Positions 18,636-27,182 of a DNA stretch of 64,000 nucleotides are shown here, piece after piece. Location: the NCBI RefSeq assembly GCF_016908295.1, contig NZ_JAFBDO010000008.1, forward strand, positions 62,001 to 126,000. The letters run 5' to 3'. The DNA comes from Thalassobacillus pellis. GTDB taxonomy: Bacteria; Bacillota; Bacilli; Bacillales; Halobacillaceae. Made by a program: the position numbers and the translations under genes. How positions within the stretch are numbered: the first letter of the stretch is position 1; the number at the start of each line of letters is the position of its first letter. The notes beneath the pieces were generated by a model. It was given only the letters and a program-made list of their open reading frames with translations. It made no database searches and had not been told where the DNA came from.

Positions 18636-18869
18636 TTACAACATCTCCTTTTCTAAGTTTTTACGTTCCTTTAAGGAACATCGTTCTTCAAAAAAATTTG
18701 TCCATTCAAAACCTAGAGTCGAAGCTATATCTTTAGCTGTTTCTACTGTTGGATTTTTAACACCAGCTTCTATATGTGTATAATAACTTCTAGATATATT
18801 GGATCTTTGAGCAGTCTGTTTTTGAGTGAATTTATTCTGAAGCCTTAGTGTTTTCAACCACATTCTCAC
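18636..18869 (-). CDS. Short XRE-family regulator
   Basis: 77 residues, almost entirely a Cro/CI helix-turn-helix (NKFTQKQTAQRSNISRSYYT, then EAGVKNPTVETAKDIASTL). First gene of the divergent early operon, so probably the Cro-like partner of the repressor at 19058. A 15-base operator-like palindrome lies inside its 3' end. Start GTG 18869 or ATG 18863. Confidence 0.75.
   Translation of the reverse strand: MRMWLKTLRLQNKFTQKQTAQRSNISRSYYTHIEAGVKNPTVETAKDIASTLGFEWTNFFEERCSLKERKNLEKEML
18665..18679. promoter_or_regulatory. Operator-like palindrome O3, inside the short regulator gene
   Basis: GTTCCTTTAAGGAAC, identical to the palindrome at 18887. It lies in the 3' coding part of the short XRE gene, about 220 bases from the other two copies, suitable for looping. 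Confidence 0.6.
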
Positions 18870-18886
18870 CTTTTACACCCCCTAAC

Positions 18887-18901
18887 GTTCCTTTAAGGAA
18901 C
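18887..18901. promoter_or_regulatory. Operator-like palindrome O2
   Basis: GTTCCTTTAAGGAAC, perfect about the central base. It lies just downstream of the -10 box of the leftward early promoter, where a bound repressor would block initiation. Confidence 0.7.
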
Positions 18902-18913
18902 TTTATAAAACTC

Positions 18914-18942
18914 ATTTTAGTTCCCTTAGGTAACATTGTCAA
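18914..18942 (-). promoter_or_regulatory. Early leftward promoter with operator O1 in the spacer
   Basis: Minus strand TTGACA - 17 bases - TAAAAT. The spacer contains GTTACCTAAGGGAAC (18920-18934), a variant of the O2/O3 palindrome. This should be the promoter of the Cro-like/excisionase operon and the main target of the repressor. Confidence 0.75.
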
Positions 18943-18982
18943 TAATATCAATCATATTTATTTGAAATTTTAATATCTCACC

Positions 18983-19011
18983 TTTAAGTTACTATCAGAA
19001 ACATTTATAAT
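18983..19011 (+). promoter_or_regulatory. Repressor promoter
   Basis: TTTAAG - 17 bases - TATAAT, divergent from the early promoter. The transcript would start near 19018, which rules out the upstream in-frame ATG at 19010 as the repressor start. Confidence 0.6.
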
Positions 19012-19057
19012 GAAAGATATCACACTGCATTTTAGTGGAAAAGTTTGGTGGTTAAAA

Positions 19058-19477
19058 ATGAAATTTTCAGATAGGCTGCAAAAATGCCGAATAATAAAAA
19101 AAGAAGAGAACCCTGTGTGGACTCAAGAATATATTGCAAAGCAAATAGGAGTTGCCCGTACTACCTACACTGCTTATGAAAGGGGTACAAAAATTCCACC
19201 TTTGGATACTGTGAATAAGATAGCTGATTTATTTGACGTTTCCACAGATTATCTTTTAGGCAGATCAGACAAAATAAATTATAATGCTGGAAATAGTGAT
19301 TTTGATTCAATTAAAGAAGTGAATAACCTAATGGATAAATACGGAATTGAAGACGCCGCTTTTTTTGATATAGACAAATGGAAGTCCATGGGGCCAGAGC
19401 AAATCCGAGAATTGGAAAGTTATTTTCAATACCTAGTCCAAAAGTCTAAGGAACTTGAAGATAAAGGTAATAAATAA
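19058..19477 (+). CDS. ImmR/CI-type repressor
   Basis: 140 residues from the ATG at 19058. N-terminal Cro/CI helix-turn-helix (TQEYIAKQIGVARTTYTAY, ERGTKIPPLDTVNKIADLF, DVSTDYLLGRSD), then an acidic C-terminal region. This is the ICEBs1 ImmR architecture; such repressors are cleaved by an ImmA protease. The only ImmA candidate in the window is at 33544, 14 kb away on the same strand. Confidence 0.82.
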   Translation: MKFSDRLQKCRIIKKEENPVWTQEYIAKQIGVARTTYTAYERGTKIPPLDTVNKIADLFDVSTDYLLGRSDKINYNAGNSDFDSIKEVNNLMDKYGIEDAAFFDIDKWKSMGPEQIRELESYFQYLVQKSKELEDKGNK

Positions 19478-19507
19478 AAGATAAACTGACATAAGTATAT
19501 AAACAAT

Positions 19508-19558
19508 AGACAGAGCACTTTCAATAACTGAAAATACTCTGTCTATTTTTAATTTTTT
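19508..19558 (+). terminator. Terminator after the repressor gene
   Basis: AGACAGAG (19508) pairs with CTCTGTCT (19537), followed by TTTTTAATTTTTTT. It would stop repressor transcripts from entering the cargo region. The remaining bases to 19855 show no gene. Confidence 0.8.
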
Positions 19559-19855
19559 TGTGAATTGAATGTTCAGAAAGCGATTTTAAGTTGAAGACTT
19601 ATTTACAAAATATCTCCATGGATATATTATCCTTGACTCTATAAACTCTGCTTTACATTTCAAAACTTCTTTTCTGTAAGAAATACCCCTTTCCTTTTCC
19701 TCGTTTCCCTTTTGTCCCGGCTTGGGTATTCATTTCATTTCTTAGAACGTTGCTTATAGAAACTTCCACCGTCAAAGTGGTTCATATCATTAATCTTACT
19801 TTTTCTTAATCATAGTCTAGTTCTATATTTATTACGTTTATTTCACAATGCCTCG

Positions 19856-21286
19856 TTAATAACATCCTAATGGAATTTTTCTTTCTATCTCCTTACGATC
19901 ATCTTCATCCGTGATAGTCCTCATCATTTTTCGAACCAGTTTATTATATTCCATTTCATGTCCGGTTGTTTTTGCCATATCCAATAGGGTGTTATAAAGT
20001 TTTTCCCGGTCCAGGCTATGGATATAATTAATTTCTAACGAACGCGTCGTATATACGGCGAAGTCCCAAACAGGTGTGCAGTCATGCTTCTTTCTTACTT
20101 TAGCGATGGCATGTAATACTTTTAAGATTTCCACCGTAAGAATAACATTCTTTCGGGCGTAATGACGGATAGAGGATAAGCCAATGTATAGATAATCCTT
20201 AAATTCAAGATTGTCTAAAATGATGCGTAAATTCCCCTCCTCATCTGCCAAATAAGGCGTAAAAAAGGATAACTGGGAAATTTTGATTAACAAATCACCA
20301 ATTTGATAGATTGTTCTAGTAGCCGTTTTCGGATCATTACTTCCGATGGCCCGAATGGCTACTTCCACCAATTTGCTTAAACTGAATTCTATGTCCTGTA
20401 CTTCGTTTTGATTTTTTCCAATACGGATCATGGAATAATATTTTGATTCATCGATGGAATTTGCCCCGTTTGGCCAGTAGGACAGTAAGGGGGTGGATAC
20501 AAACGCATAGTTCCCTACCTTATAATGTAACTCTATGATAAGATCATCTTTTTCCGCTTCTTTAATTAAATTTATGAAATCAATCGTTTGAATATAGCCT
20601 GATTCTTCTACGTAGATGGAACAGGCCTGCTCTCTATTCTCCGGCACCTGGTGTTCTATGGAAGCACTATTCTTTACACGGTAGGCATCCATTTCCTTTA
20701 CTAACAAATTCTTAGCAACAATGGCAGACTCTTCTTTCATATCTTCCGTCATATTGGTAACCTGCAGCCAATTAACAATATGGTTAACAAAGATAATGAA
20801 AGTTGCCATTGTCAGCATAGTGAATAAGATTGCCAGCACCGGTATAAAGAAAAAAGTGCTCTGTTTATCAAGGAAGAAGAGACAAAGCAACACATAAGTA
20901 AAGCTTCCAATAAATATTCCAAGCGTTCTCTGGGTCATTTTATTCCTCATAAAATTTTGAAGGATCCGTGGGGAAAATTGGACAGAAAAGGTAGTTAAGG
21001 CCGCTAGAACGCCATAAAAAGTAAAAGTTGTCAGAGATAATATACCCCCAGTCAACGTACTTAATATGGTTCTAGTCAGTTGATATTCAATAGTTAGAGC
21101 TGGCGGAATAAACTTTCCTGAGTCTGTAGTTAAGTCCAACGTAACCGCCAAAACTAAAAGTAGGATTGATAAAAACCCATAAATAATAGGGGTTACCCAT
21201 AGATTCCCATACAATTCCAACCATTTTTCTCTTGGAGATTTTTTTTTGAACTCTTCCCACTTTGCAGGGGCTTTTTTAAAGAGCAC
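19856..21286 (-). CDS. DUF2254 family membrane protein
   Basis: 476 residues. Four membrane segments in the first 190 residues (about 33-52, 75-105, 120-140, 147-170) and a large soluble C-terminal domain, with the family motif region FYGVLAALTTFSVQFSPRIL. Function unknown. Only 45 bases separate its start from the gsiB-like terminator, so it may be expressed by read-through from that stress gene or from a very short promoter. Confidence 0.85.
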   Translation of the reverse strand: MLFKKAPAKWEEFKKKSPREKWLELYGNLWVTPIIYGFLSILLLVLAVTLDLTTDSGKFIPPALTIEYQLTRTILSTLTGGILSLTTFTFYGVLAALTTFSVQFSPRILQNFMRNKMTQRTLGIFIGSFTYVLLCLFFLDKQSTFFFIPVLAILFTMLTMATFIIFVNHIVNWLQVTNMTEDMKEESAIVAKNLLVKEMDAYRVKNSASIEHQVPENREQACSIYVEESGYIQTIDFINLIKEAEKDDLIIELHYKVGNYAFVSTPLLSYWPNGANSIDESKYYSMIRIGKNQNEVQDIEFSLSKLVEVAIRAIGSNDPKTATRTIYQIGDLLIKISQLSFFTPYLADEEGNLRIILDNLEFKDYLYIGLSSIRHYARKNVILTVEILKVLHAIAKVRKKHDCTPVWDFAVYTTRSLEINYIHSLDREKLYNTLLDMAKTTGHEMEYNKLVRKMMRTITDEDDRKEIERKIPLGCY

Positions 21287-21331
21287 ATTTTCACCTACTT
21301 TTGTATAAACTAGACTTATCCATAAAAAATT

Positions 21332-21363
21332 GGCGGCCTATTCTTTCAACAGAATAGGCCGCC
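21332..21363 (-). terminator. Terminator after the GsiB-like gene
   Basis: Perfect 13-bp stem GGCGGCCTATTCT / AGAATAGGCCGCC with a 6-base loop, followed on the minus strand by six T. Confidence 0.9.
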
Positions 21364-21374
21364 TTGTTGGTTCC

Positions 21375-21878
21375 TTACCGCTTATGGTTTGCGTTTTTTC
21401 CGCCTTTTTGGCCGATGTCTTCATAAAATTCTTCTCCATGCTTTTCACTTGTTGTCTCGCCGCCTTTTTGGCCTATCTCCTGATAAAATTCTTTATCCTT
21501 TTCTTGACTGGTGGTTTCGCCACCTTTTTTTCCGATCTCTTCGAAGTGTTTCTGATCATATTTATCGCTGACGGTTTCCCCGCCTTTTTTTCCGATCTCT
21601 TCGAAGTGTTCCTGATCATACTTATCGCTGACGGTTTCCCCGCCTTTTTTTCCGATCTCTTCGAAGTGTTTCTGATCATACTTGTCGCTGACGGTTTCCC
21701 CGCCTTTTTTTCCGATCTCTTCGAAGTGTTTCTGATCATACTTGTCGCTGACCTTTTCTCCGCCTTTTTGACCGATTTCCTCGAAGTGTTCCTGGTTATA
21801 TTTTTCGCTTACTTTTTCTCCACCTTTTTGGCCAGCTTCCTCTACACTCATCTTACGATTGTTATTATTTTTTGCCAT
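21375..21878 (-). CDS. gsiB: GsiB-like general stress protein with KGG repeats
   Basis: 167 residues made of about seven repeats of 20 residues of the type HFEEIGKKGGETVSDKYDQ (PF10685, stress-induced KGG motif). Such proteins are very hydrophilic, intrinsically disordered and LEA-like; GsiB of B. subtilis is one of the most strongly sigma-B-induced proteins. AAAAGGAGG precedes the ATG, and a sigma-B-like promoter lies 34 bases further upstream. The repeat number differs from B. subtilis, as expected for a tandemly repeated gene. Confidence 0.9.
   Translation of the reverse strand: MAKNNNNRKMSVEEAGQKGGEKVSEKYNQEHFEEIGQKGGEKVSDKYDQKHFEEIGKKGGETVSDKYDQKHFEEIGKKGGETVSDKYDQEHFEEIGKKGGETVSDKYDQKHFEEIGKKGGETTSQEKDKEFYQEIGQKGGETTSEKHGEEFYEDIGQKGGKNANHKR
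21535..21774 (-). repeat. 60-base in-frame tandem repeats in the gsiB-like gene
   Basis: Four near-identical 60-base units encode the central KGG repeats; neighbouring units differ at only one to three positions. This indicates recent unit duplication and possible length variation between strains. Confidence 0.9.
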
Positions 21879-21911
21879 GATAAAACCTCCTTTTAAGCTT
21901 ATATTCAGTTC

Positions 21912-21937
21912 CTACCACGGAAAAAGCTTCAATAAAC
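21912..21937 (-). promoter_or_regulatory. Sigma-B-like promoter of the gsiB-like gene
   Basis: Minus strand GTTTAT - 14 bases - TGGTAG, close to GTTTAA-N14-GGGTAT. Confidence 0.5.
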
Positions 21938-22169
21938 ATATTCATTGTTGATAATTCCCTTTTACTTTATATCCCCTTTCCCCGTGTACTTATGTTTCTT
22001 TTTTAGATTATCTGTAGATGGAAGGAATAATTAATAGTAAAAAATTCATCGGAATATATCCTTTATCCATCTTAACTATTGTCCCCTTAGGAATAAGGAT
22101 GTGCGGGTACAGATTCCCTAAATGAAATTTTACAGTTTTATAACAAATAGGTTAATTCTTGGTATTTCT

Positions 22170-22194
22170 GTTTAGAGACAAGAAAATCGGTAAT
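22170..22194 (+). promoter_or_regulatory. Sigma-B-like promoter of the yjzC-like gene
   Basis: GTTTAG - 13 bases - GGTAAT, 57 bases before the start codon. Confidence 0.5.
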
Positions 22195-22250
22195 CTAAAT
22201 AAGTATAGAAAGCAGTGGACTTTCTAAATTTCTTTTGGAGGTGCAATAAA

Positions 22251-22439
22251 ATGGCTAACAATAAGAAGACTTACAAAACGGGAGAAAAAGCAGAAGAGAA
22301 CGGAACTTACAAAGTAGATAGTCTTGTCAGTGGTGGCTCTACAGAAAATGATAATACAGAAATTAAGCTAGAAGAAGGAGAGCAATTCCCTCCTTCCCCG
22401 TCAAGCAATGAAGCTGCTCACTGGGTGAAAGTATCTTAA
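22251..22439 (+). CDS. YjzC-like small protein
   Basis: 62 residues (KTYKTGEKAEENGTYKVDSL... EEGEQFPPSP... AAHWVKV). The pattern K.G.KA..NG.Y and the E.G..FPP block resemble YjzC of B. subtilis, function unknown. ATG at 22251 behind GGAGGTG; an in-frame upstream TTG lacks such a site. Single gene with its own promoter and terminator. Confidence 0.65.
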   Translation: MANNKKTYKTGEKAEENGTYKVDSLVSGGSTENDNTEIKLEEGEQFPPSPSSNEAAHWVKVS

Positions 22440-22454
22440 TAAAAGACTAAAGGT

Positions 22455-22497
22455 AAGAGAAGCACGTGCTATCAACGAGCCGTGCTTCTCTTTTATT
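22455..22497 (+). terminator. Terminator after the yjzC-like gene
   Basis: AAGAGAAGCACG / CGTGCTTCTCTT stem followed by TTATTATTT. Confidence 0.85.
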
Positions 22498-22586
22498 ATT
22501 TATACATACAGTTTTCGCTAATAAAAAAAGAGTTCTAATAAAACAGGGAGTAATATACCACCAGTAACAGGTAAATAAAGCCCTTA

Positions 22587-22612
22587 GTTTCTGAAAGGAA
22601 TTTTTTGGGTAA
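22587..22612 (+). promoter_or_regulatory. Sigma-B-like promoter of the catalase gene
   Basis: GTTTCT - 14 bases - GGGTAA, about 55 bases before the catalase start. Confidence 0.6.
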
Positions 22613-22666
22613 GGTTCAAGTAGAACCTTCAAGAGTTCCAATTATAATCCAAAGAGGTGGGAGATA

Positions 22667-23491
22667 ATGTTTTTTCATCAAAAGGAATTACAGTTCCATG
22701 CGAAGCCAGAACGTCCTGATCCGGTTTATGCCAAAAAGCTTCAAGAAATTTTAGGCGGACAATTCGGAGAGATTTCTGTTGCGATGCAGTATTTGTTCCA
22801 AGGTTGGAATGCGAGAGGTGACGAAAAGTATAAAGATTTAATTATGGACACAGGAACGGAAGAACTAGGGCATGTGGAAATGATTGCAACCATGATTGCA
22901 CGTTTATTAGACGATGCCCCCATTAATGAACAAGAGAAAGCTTCCGAGGATCCGGTAATCGGGGCAATCATGGGAGGAATGAACCCTCACCACGCTATTG
23001 TCTCCGGATTAGGGGCCATGCCGGAAAACAGTACAGGTGTCCCTTGGAATGCTGGTTATATCGTAGCAAGCGGAAATTTATTATCCGATTTTCGTGCTAA
23101 TCTAAATGCAGAGTCCCAAGGCAGGTTACAAGTGGCACGGTTATATGAAATGACGGAAGACAAAGGCGTAAAAGAAATGCTTTCCTTCTTATTAGCTCGT
23201 GATACCATGCACCAAAATCAGTGGATTGCTGCTATTAAGGAATTGGAAGAGAAGTATGGGACCACTGTTCCTGCTACTGTTCCCGCTGATTGGGAGGCAA
23301 CAGATTTTTCTTATGATTTTCTGAATTTTTCTGATGGGGAACATAGTAAAAAAGGAAACTGGACATCCGGTAAAACCCCGGATGGCAATGGGGATTTTGG
23401 CTACGTGAAAAAGCCTGAAGCTTATGGCGGAAAACAAGAACTGAAACCAGCGCCAGCTTATGTTCATGGTATTCCCCCATTGGAGGATTGA
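22667..23491 (+). CDS. Manganese catalase
   Basis: 274 residues, ferritin-like four-helix bundle. Di-manganese ligands are visible: Glu35 (GEISVAMQY), Glu66 and His69 (EELGHVEM), and the second pair in ESQGRLQVARLYEMTED and RDTMHQNQW. The C-terminal tail (GKTPDGNGDFGY, PPLED) is typical of YdbD-type enzymes. It breaks down hydrogen peroxide in the cytoplasm. AAAGAGGTGGGAG before the ATG. In B. subtilis ydbD is a general-stress gene, consistent with the promoter found here. Confidence 0.95.
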   Translation: MFFHQKELQFHAKPERPDPVYAKKLQEILGGQFGEISVAMQYLFQGWNARGDEKYKDLIMDTGTEELGHVEMIATMIARLLDDAPINEQEKASEDPVIGAIMGGMNPHHAIVSGLGAMPENSTGVPWNAGYIVASGNLLSDFRANLNAESQGRLQVARLYEMTEDKGVKEMLSFLLARDTMHQNQWIAAIKELEEKYGTTVPATVPADWEATDFSYDFLNFSDGEHSKKGNWTSGKTPDGNGDFGYVKKPEAYGGKQELKPAPAYVHGIPPLED

Positions 23492-23497
23492 GTCAAA

Positions 23498-23528
23498 AAG
23501 AGACGGTTTTTAACCGTCTCTTCTTTTA
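23498..23528 (+). terminator. Terminator after the catalase gene
   Basis: AAGAGACGGTT-TTT-AACCGTCTCTT hairpin followed by CTTTTAATT; it can also serve the small gene on the other strand. Confidence 0.85.
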
Positions 23529-23559
23529 ATTAAGAATCCTTTTCCCATATATAAAGCAC

Positions 23560-23769
23560 TCAGTTATTTAAGACGTGGCACTCTAAAATCTGTATACCTT
23601 CCAATGATAATGCAAAAGCTTCTGAAATTTCTTTTTTAACTTCTTCTTGTATGATTTCCTTTTCCTCTTTCGTATCTTCTAAATAGATATCATCGATTCT
23701 TTTGAATAACTCAGGACGATCGAGCTCACTTTCTTTACAATAGTTGATCCATTGCACTTGCACCAACAT
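23560..23769 (-). CDS. Small conserved-looking protein of unknown function
   Basis: 69 residues (VQVQWINYCKESELDR... IYLEDTKEEKEIIQEE... EAFALSLEGIQILECHVLNN). Acidic, one helical core, no membrane segment. GGGAGGAGGGTACT precedes the ATG. Monocistronic, within the stress island. Not recognised. Confidence 0.55.
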   Translation of the reverse strand: MLVQVQWINYCKESELDRPELFKRIDDIYLEDTKEEKEIIQEEVKKEISEAFALSLEGIQILECHVLNN

Positions 23770-23779
23770 AGTACCCTCC

Positions 23780-24060
23780 TCCCTGCAAGCTTAAAAAGAA
23801 TAGGGATTTCCCATTAAAGTTAAGTGCTTTGTGACCCTAAAAATACTATATATTATAAAGTATTTAAAGGGATATTTCAGGAACTTAAAAAAATCTTAAT
23901 ATTTCTTCTTTCTATTATTCCAGGAAAGCGCTATTATAGGGGCTAATAAGTAAATATAACAATTGTGTAAGACATTGTTTGTCCATCTTTATTTAGGGGA
24001 CATATTGAGGTAATTATAAAAAATTGCTAAGTATATGTACGTACGGACAACCATTTAACA
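23780..24060. other. Non-coding AT-rich stretch
   Basis: No gene seen between the small protein and the CBS gene. A GTTTGT-N13-GGGGAC sequence (about 23977-24001, plus strand) resembles a sigma-B promoter but no reading frame follows before the terminator of the opposite gene. Confidence 0.4.
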
Positions 24061-24066
24061 TTAGAG

Positions 24067-24105
24067 AAAAAAAAGCGTGCCATGGTTTCCATGTCACGCA
24101 ACTTT
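24067..24105 (-). terminator. Terminator after the CBS gene
   Basis: Minus strand GCGTG-CATGG / CCATG-CACGC hairpin followed by eight T. Confidence 0.9.
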
Positions 24106-24111
24106 TTGCCC

Positions 24112-24534
24112 TTAATTATTTCCTTTGCCTTTGGAAAGTTCACTTACAATATCAGCTGCAACTTCATCGGCGCCTTCTATACCTAAATCGCCCAAGCTTA
24201 CTACACCGCTGAATCTGTCTTTTTCTACTACCATTAATCGTTTTATTTGGTGTTCCTGCATAAGGCGTGCGGCTTCTTCTACATCCATGTCTGGAGACCC
24301 GGTAATTACTTTCTCCGTCATGATATCAGAGGCATGAATATTGTCTGCTGTCCCTTTGGCTAACCCTCTGACTACGATATCTCGATCTGTCACCACTCCG
24401 ACATACTTGTCATTTTCCACAATGGGAATGAAGCCTACATCTTCCTCTTTCATGTGTTTTGCAAGAGTTGCTAAGTTATCTGAAGGGTTGCATGTAGCAA
24501 GAGAAGTGCTCATATAATCCTTGATGATGCTCAT
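24112..24534 (-). CDS. CBS-domain pair protein (YhcV-like)
   Basis: 140 residues made of two CBS domains (about 8-60 and 72-125), with motifs DVGFIPIVEND, GVVTDRDIVVRG, IKRLMVVEKDR and FSGVVSLGDLG. Stand-alone CBS pairs bind adenine nucleotides and act as energy sensors; YhcV and related proteins are stress induced in B. subtilis. The sigma-B-like promoter upstream supports a general-stress role. Confidence 0.88.
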   Translation of the reverse strand: MSIIKDYMSTSLATCNPSDNLATLAKHMKEEDVGFIPIVENDKYVGVVTDRDIVVRGLAKGTADNIHASDIMTEKVITGSPDMDVEEAARLMQEHQIKRLMVVEKDRFSGVVSLGDLGIEGADEVAADIVSELSKGKGNN

Positions 24535-24575
24535 GGTTATTCCACCTTTCTAAATGAAACGATTATATAGAATTA

Positions 24576-24600
24576 ATTACCTTTTTGACCAATATTAAAC
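24576..24600 (-). promoter_or_regulatory. Sigma-B-like promoter of the CBS gene
   Basis: Minus strand GTTTAA - 13 bases - GGTAAT, about 42 bases before the start codon. Confidence 0.6.
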
Positions 24601-24728
24601 ATAATTTCGTATTTTAAGTTTAATCCATTTATCATGGTGAAGGTTACGAAAGTGAAACAAAGGTTACTTCTTAATAAGGGAAAGATTCATTTCCAAAATA
24701 AATCACTTAATAATAAGGAACCTTTTAT

Positions 24729-25316
24729 CTACATCCACCACCCTGCACTTATAGTATAGTTAAGGGTCACGGCGCAAGTTAGATACATAAGCCAAAGACC
24801 AGTTAGCAGCTGCCAGGTACCAACAAGTTTTCCAAGGCCGGTTGATCCTCCGAAGCGAGCTGGAATCTCTGTCAAATAAATAAGTGAGAGCCCGATGAAT
24901 AAAATTGCAACGGCTATGTTTCCTACGCCGAAGAATACCCACATTCCTAACAATGAAATGATAAGGAATGCAATAGCCATCCAACCATCTGCGGTGTCTT
25001 TTAAACCTTTATATCTTCGTAAGCCTAATGCAAACCAATGAATTCCATAGGCAGTAAAGGCTAAGCCAGCCATATAATGGGCGGGTTTGTTAGTGAAAAC
25101 CTGAAACCATGTGAGCCCTATCATAATATAAACGCCAGTGATGAACTGCATAAACCCTGGCATCCATATTCCCCAGATTCCAAGAGTTTTATTGTCACTT
25201 TCATCACCACTTGGGATTCCGAATAAGGCTTGTCCTCCCCATATTAGATAACCAGTACCAAGTCCAAAAAAACCAATCGCCAAGGGAACAAAGGAACTAA
25301 TATCAAAGACATTCAT
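24729..25316 (-). CDS. Acetate transporter-like membrane protein (GPR1/FUN34/YaaH type)
   Basis: 195 residues with six membrane helices. The first helix FVPLAIGFFGLGTGYLIWGG sits where family members have NPAPLGL..FG, and FTAYGIHWFALGLRR matches the conserved helix-3/4 region. Family members move acetate or other small molecules (ammonium, urea for the related UreI/AmiS proteins). The NPAPL signature is degenerate (SSFVPL), so the substrate is uncertain. ATG at 25316 behind GAAAGGAGAG. Confidence 0.6.
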   Translation of the reverse strand: MNVFDISSFVPLAIGFFGLGTGYLIWGGQALFGIPSGDESDNKTLGIWGIWMPGFMQFITGVYIMIGLTWFQVFTNKPAHYMAGLAFTAYGIHWFALGLRRYKGLKDTADGWMAIAFLIISLLGMWVFFGVGNIAVAILFIGLSLIYLTEIPARFGGSTGLGKLVGTWQLLTGLWLMYLTCAVTLNYTISAGWWM

Positions 25317-25633
25317 TTTTATCTCTCCTTTCAAGGTGTTTGTTAATCATTAGACAAGTACGTTTTGTTCTCAAACGTAAATCCGTTGAAAAAAATTCCT
25401 TTTATGTGCAAGCTTGATGCGATTCGCGATATAACAGCCCTGAAAACTATTTAGTAATATCTCCTCGGTCATTAATTATTTCAAAGAAATTACAATTTGA
25501 CGCCAGTTAGATAAGTCACATATTTCAGCTTGAAAGATTTTTTTAGTCTCGGATTATACCAATAAGGTCGAGAAAAATACCGAACTATAAGCCCAATAGC
25601 GTTCTAAACGATTCACCCTTTCCCCATAAATCT

Positions 25634-25680
25634 ATACCTCTGCAACACCATCAGGGCTGCGATGTTACTCCCAGAGGTAT
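25634..25680. other. Hairpin upstream of gldA
   Basis: ATACCTCTG (25634) and CAGAGGTAT (25672) enclose a second weaker stem. It lies just before the gldA promoter in the 430-base gap between two divergent genes and could be a terminator without T tract or an operator; nothing else is seen in the gap. Confidence 0.45.
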
Positions 25681-25701
25681 CCTATAAACCTTACATATGT
25701 G

Positions 25702-25728
25702 TTTAACATTCTTCATCCCAAGGGTAGG
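25702..25728 (+). promoter_or_regulatory. Sigma-B-like promoter of gldA
   Basis: GTTTAA - 15 bases - GGGTAG, the best match of the set, 38 bases before the start codon. Confidence 0.65.
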
Positions 25729-25766
25729 AAACAAGTATAATAGATTATGAAAGGCAGGGGTTCAGA

Positions 25767-26882
25767 ATGAAGAAACGCGTTTACATTAGCCCAGCAAAAT
25801 ATGTTCAAGATAAAAACGCCATTCAAAATATCGGACAACATTTAGAAGGCATTGGGGAGACTGCTATTGTTATTGCAGATGAAACAGTTTGGAAGATTGC
25901 AGGGGATGATGTGGTATCCTATTTAAAAGATGCAAACTTTAATACGAAAAACGTTGTATTTAATGGGGAAGCATCTCCCAAAGAAATGGACCGAATCACT
26001 GATATTGCGAAAGAAGCTGAGGCATCAATCGTTATCGGTGTCGGTGGTGGTAAAACATTAGATACTGCAAAAGCAGTTTCTGATGAGGTCCAAGGTTTTA
26101 CGGTGATTGTCCCCACAACTGCTTCTACAGACGCTCCTACGAGTGCACTTTCCGTGGTGTACTCCGAAGAAGGTGTGTTTGAATCCTATCGCTTTTATAA
26201 CAAGAACCCAGACCTGGTGTTGTTAGATTCCAAAATCATTGCCGAAGCACCGACACGGTTATTAGCCTCCGGTATTGCAGATGCACTGGCTACTTTCGTA
26301 GAGGTGAGGAGTGTGGTGAACCACAAGGGTAACACGATGGCAGGAGGACAAACGACTCTGGCAGCACAGGCAATAGCTGAGAAATGTGAAAAAGTACTTT
26401 TTGATTATGCATTACTCGCTTATCAATCGAATGAACGTCAGGTGGTAACTCCTGCTTTAGAAAATGTGATTGAAGCAAACACTCTGCTTAGTGGGCTTGG
26501 ATTCGAAAGTGGTGGACTAGGTGCTGCCCACGCTATTCATAACGGCTTTACCGCACTAGAAGGTGAAATACACCATCTCACACATGGAGAGAAAGTAGCC
26601 TTTGGTACTCTTGTTCAATTAACATTGGAAGAACATCCTCAAGAAGAAATTGAACAATATATGGCGTTGTATACGAGCCTTGGTTTACCAATCACTTTAG
26701 AAGATATCAAACTAAAAAATGCTTCCAAAGAAGATATCCTCAAAGTATCCGAAGCTGCGACTGCCGAAGGAGAAACTATCCATCAGGCCTTTTCAGTAAC
26801 AGCGGATGAAGTAGCTGATGCGATTATTGCTACCGATCAGTATGCCAAAAGCTTCAAAGGAATGTTACAACTAGAAAAGTGA
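25767..26882 (+). CDS. gldA: Glycerol dehydrogenase
   Basis: 371 residues, iron/zinc-dependent alcohol dehydrogenase fold. NAD-binding [15 protein letters not shown] near residue 92, [16 protein letters not shown], and the zinc ligands in GIADAL (Asp), GAAHAIHNG (His) and [11 protein letters not shown] (His) match GldA. It oxidises glycerol to dihydroxyacetone with NAD. In a stress island it may serve glycerol or methylglyoxal handling; that link is inference. Confidence 0.93.
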   Translation: MKKRVYISPAKYVQDKNAIQNIGQHLEGIGETAIVIADETVWKIAGDDVVSYLKDANFNTKNVVFNGEASPKEMDRITDIAKEAEASIVIGVGGGKTLDTAKAVSDEVQGFTVIVPTTASTDAPTSALSVVYSEEGVFESYRFYNKNPDLVLLDSKIIAEAPTRLLASGIADALATFVEVRSVVNHKGNTMAGGQTTLAAQAIAEKCEKVLFDYALLAYQSNERQVVTPALENVIEANTLLSGLGFESGGLGAAHAIHNGFTALEGEIHHLTHGEKVAFGTLVQLTLEEHPQEEIEQYMALYTSLGLPITLEDIKLKNASKEDILKVSEAATAEGETIHQAFSVTADEVADAIIATDQYAKSFKGMLQLEK

Positions 26883-26886
26883 CACA

Positions 26887-26925
26887 AAAAGCTGGGGCTT
26901 CACTCTCCAGCTTTCTTACATATTT
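26887..26925 (+). terminator. Terminator after gldA
   Basis: AAAGCTGG / CCAGCTTT stem followed by a T-rich tail. The rest of the gap to 27182 holds a second hairpin (ACACCTCCCTG / CAGGAAGGTGTTT, 27016-27045) and no gene. Confidence 0.75.
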
Positions 26926-27119
26926 TTGTTTCTTCGTGGTAATTACAGCCTTCATCAGCACAACACCCAGTCCCTTCCCAATATACTAATGGAAAGTAAT
27001 TAAATTGTAGGAAAAACACCTCCCTGTAAATCAGGAAGGTGTTTAAAAAAATATACGAAATTAATTGTAGAAGCTAAAAATACACACCGAACATAGAAAG
27101 AAGAGTTATCTGCTGTATA

Positions 27120-27153
27120 AAAATGGACACCAGAAATTTTATTCCGATGTCCA
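27120..27153 (-). terminator. Terminator after the yndM-like gene
   Basis: ATGGACA / TGTCCAT stem followed on the minus strand by TTTTTAT. Confidence 0.6.
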
Positions 27154-27182
27154 TCACCTTAAACACACATGTAAATTAAATG

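Noticed and set aside
21535-21774. Regular 60-base spacing resembling a CRISPR array
   Set aside because: The units are contiguous in-frame coding repeats without unique spacers.
21330-21896. Long hydrophobic repeated reading frame opposite the gsiB-like gene
   Set aside because: It is the antisense image of the 60-base KGG repeats, has no start signal, and overlaps the terminator.
23977-24001. GTTTGT-N13-GGGGAC as a further sigma-B promoter
   Set aside because: No gene or terminated transcript follows on that strand; it could also be chance in AT-rich sequence.
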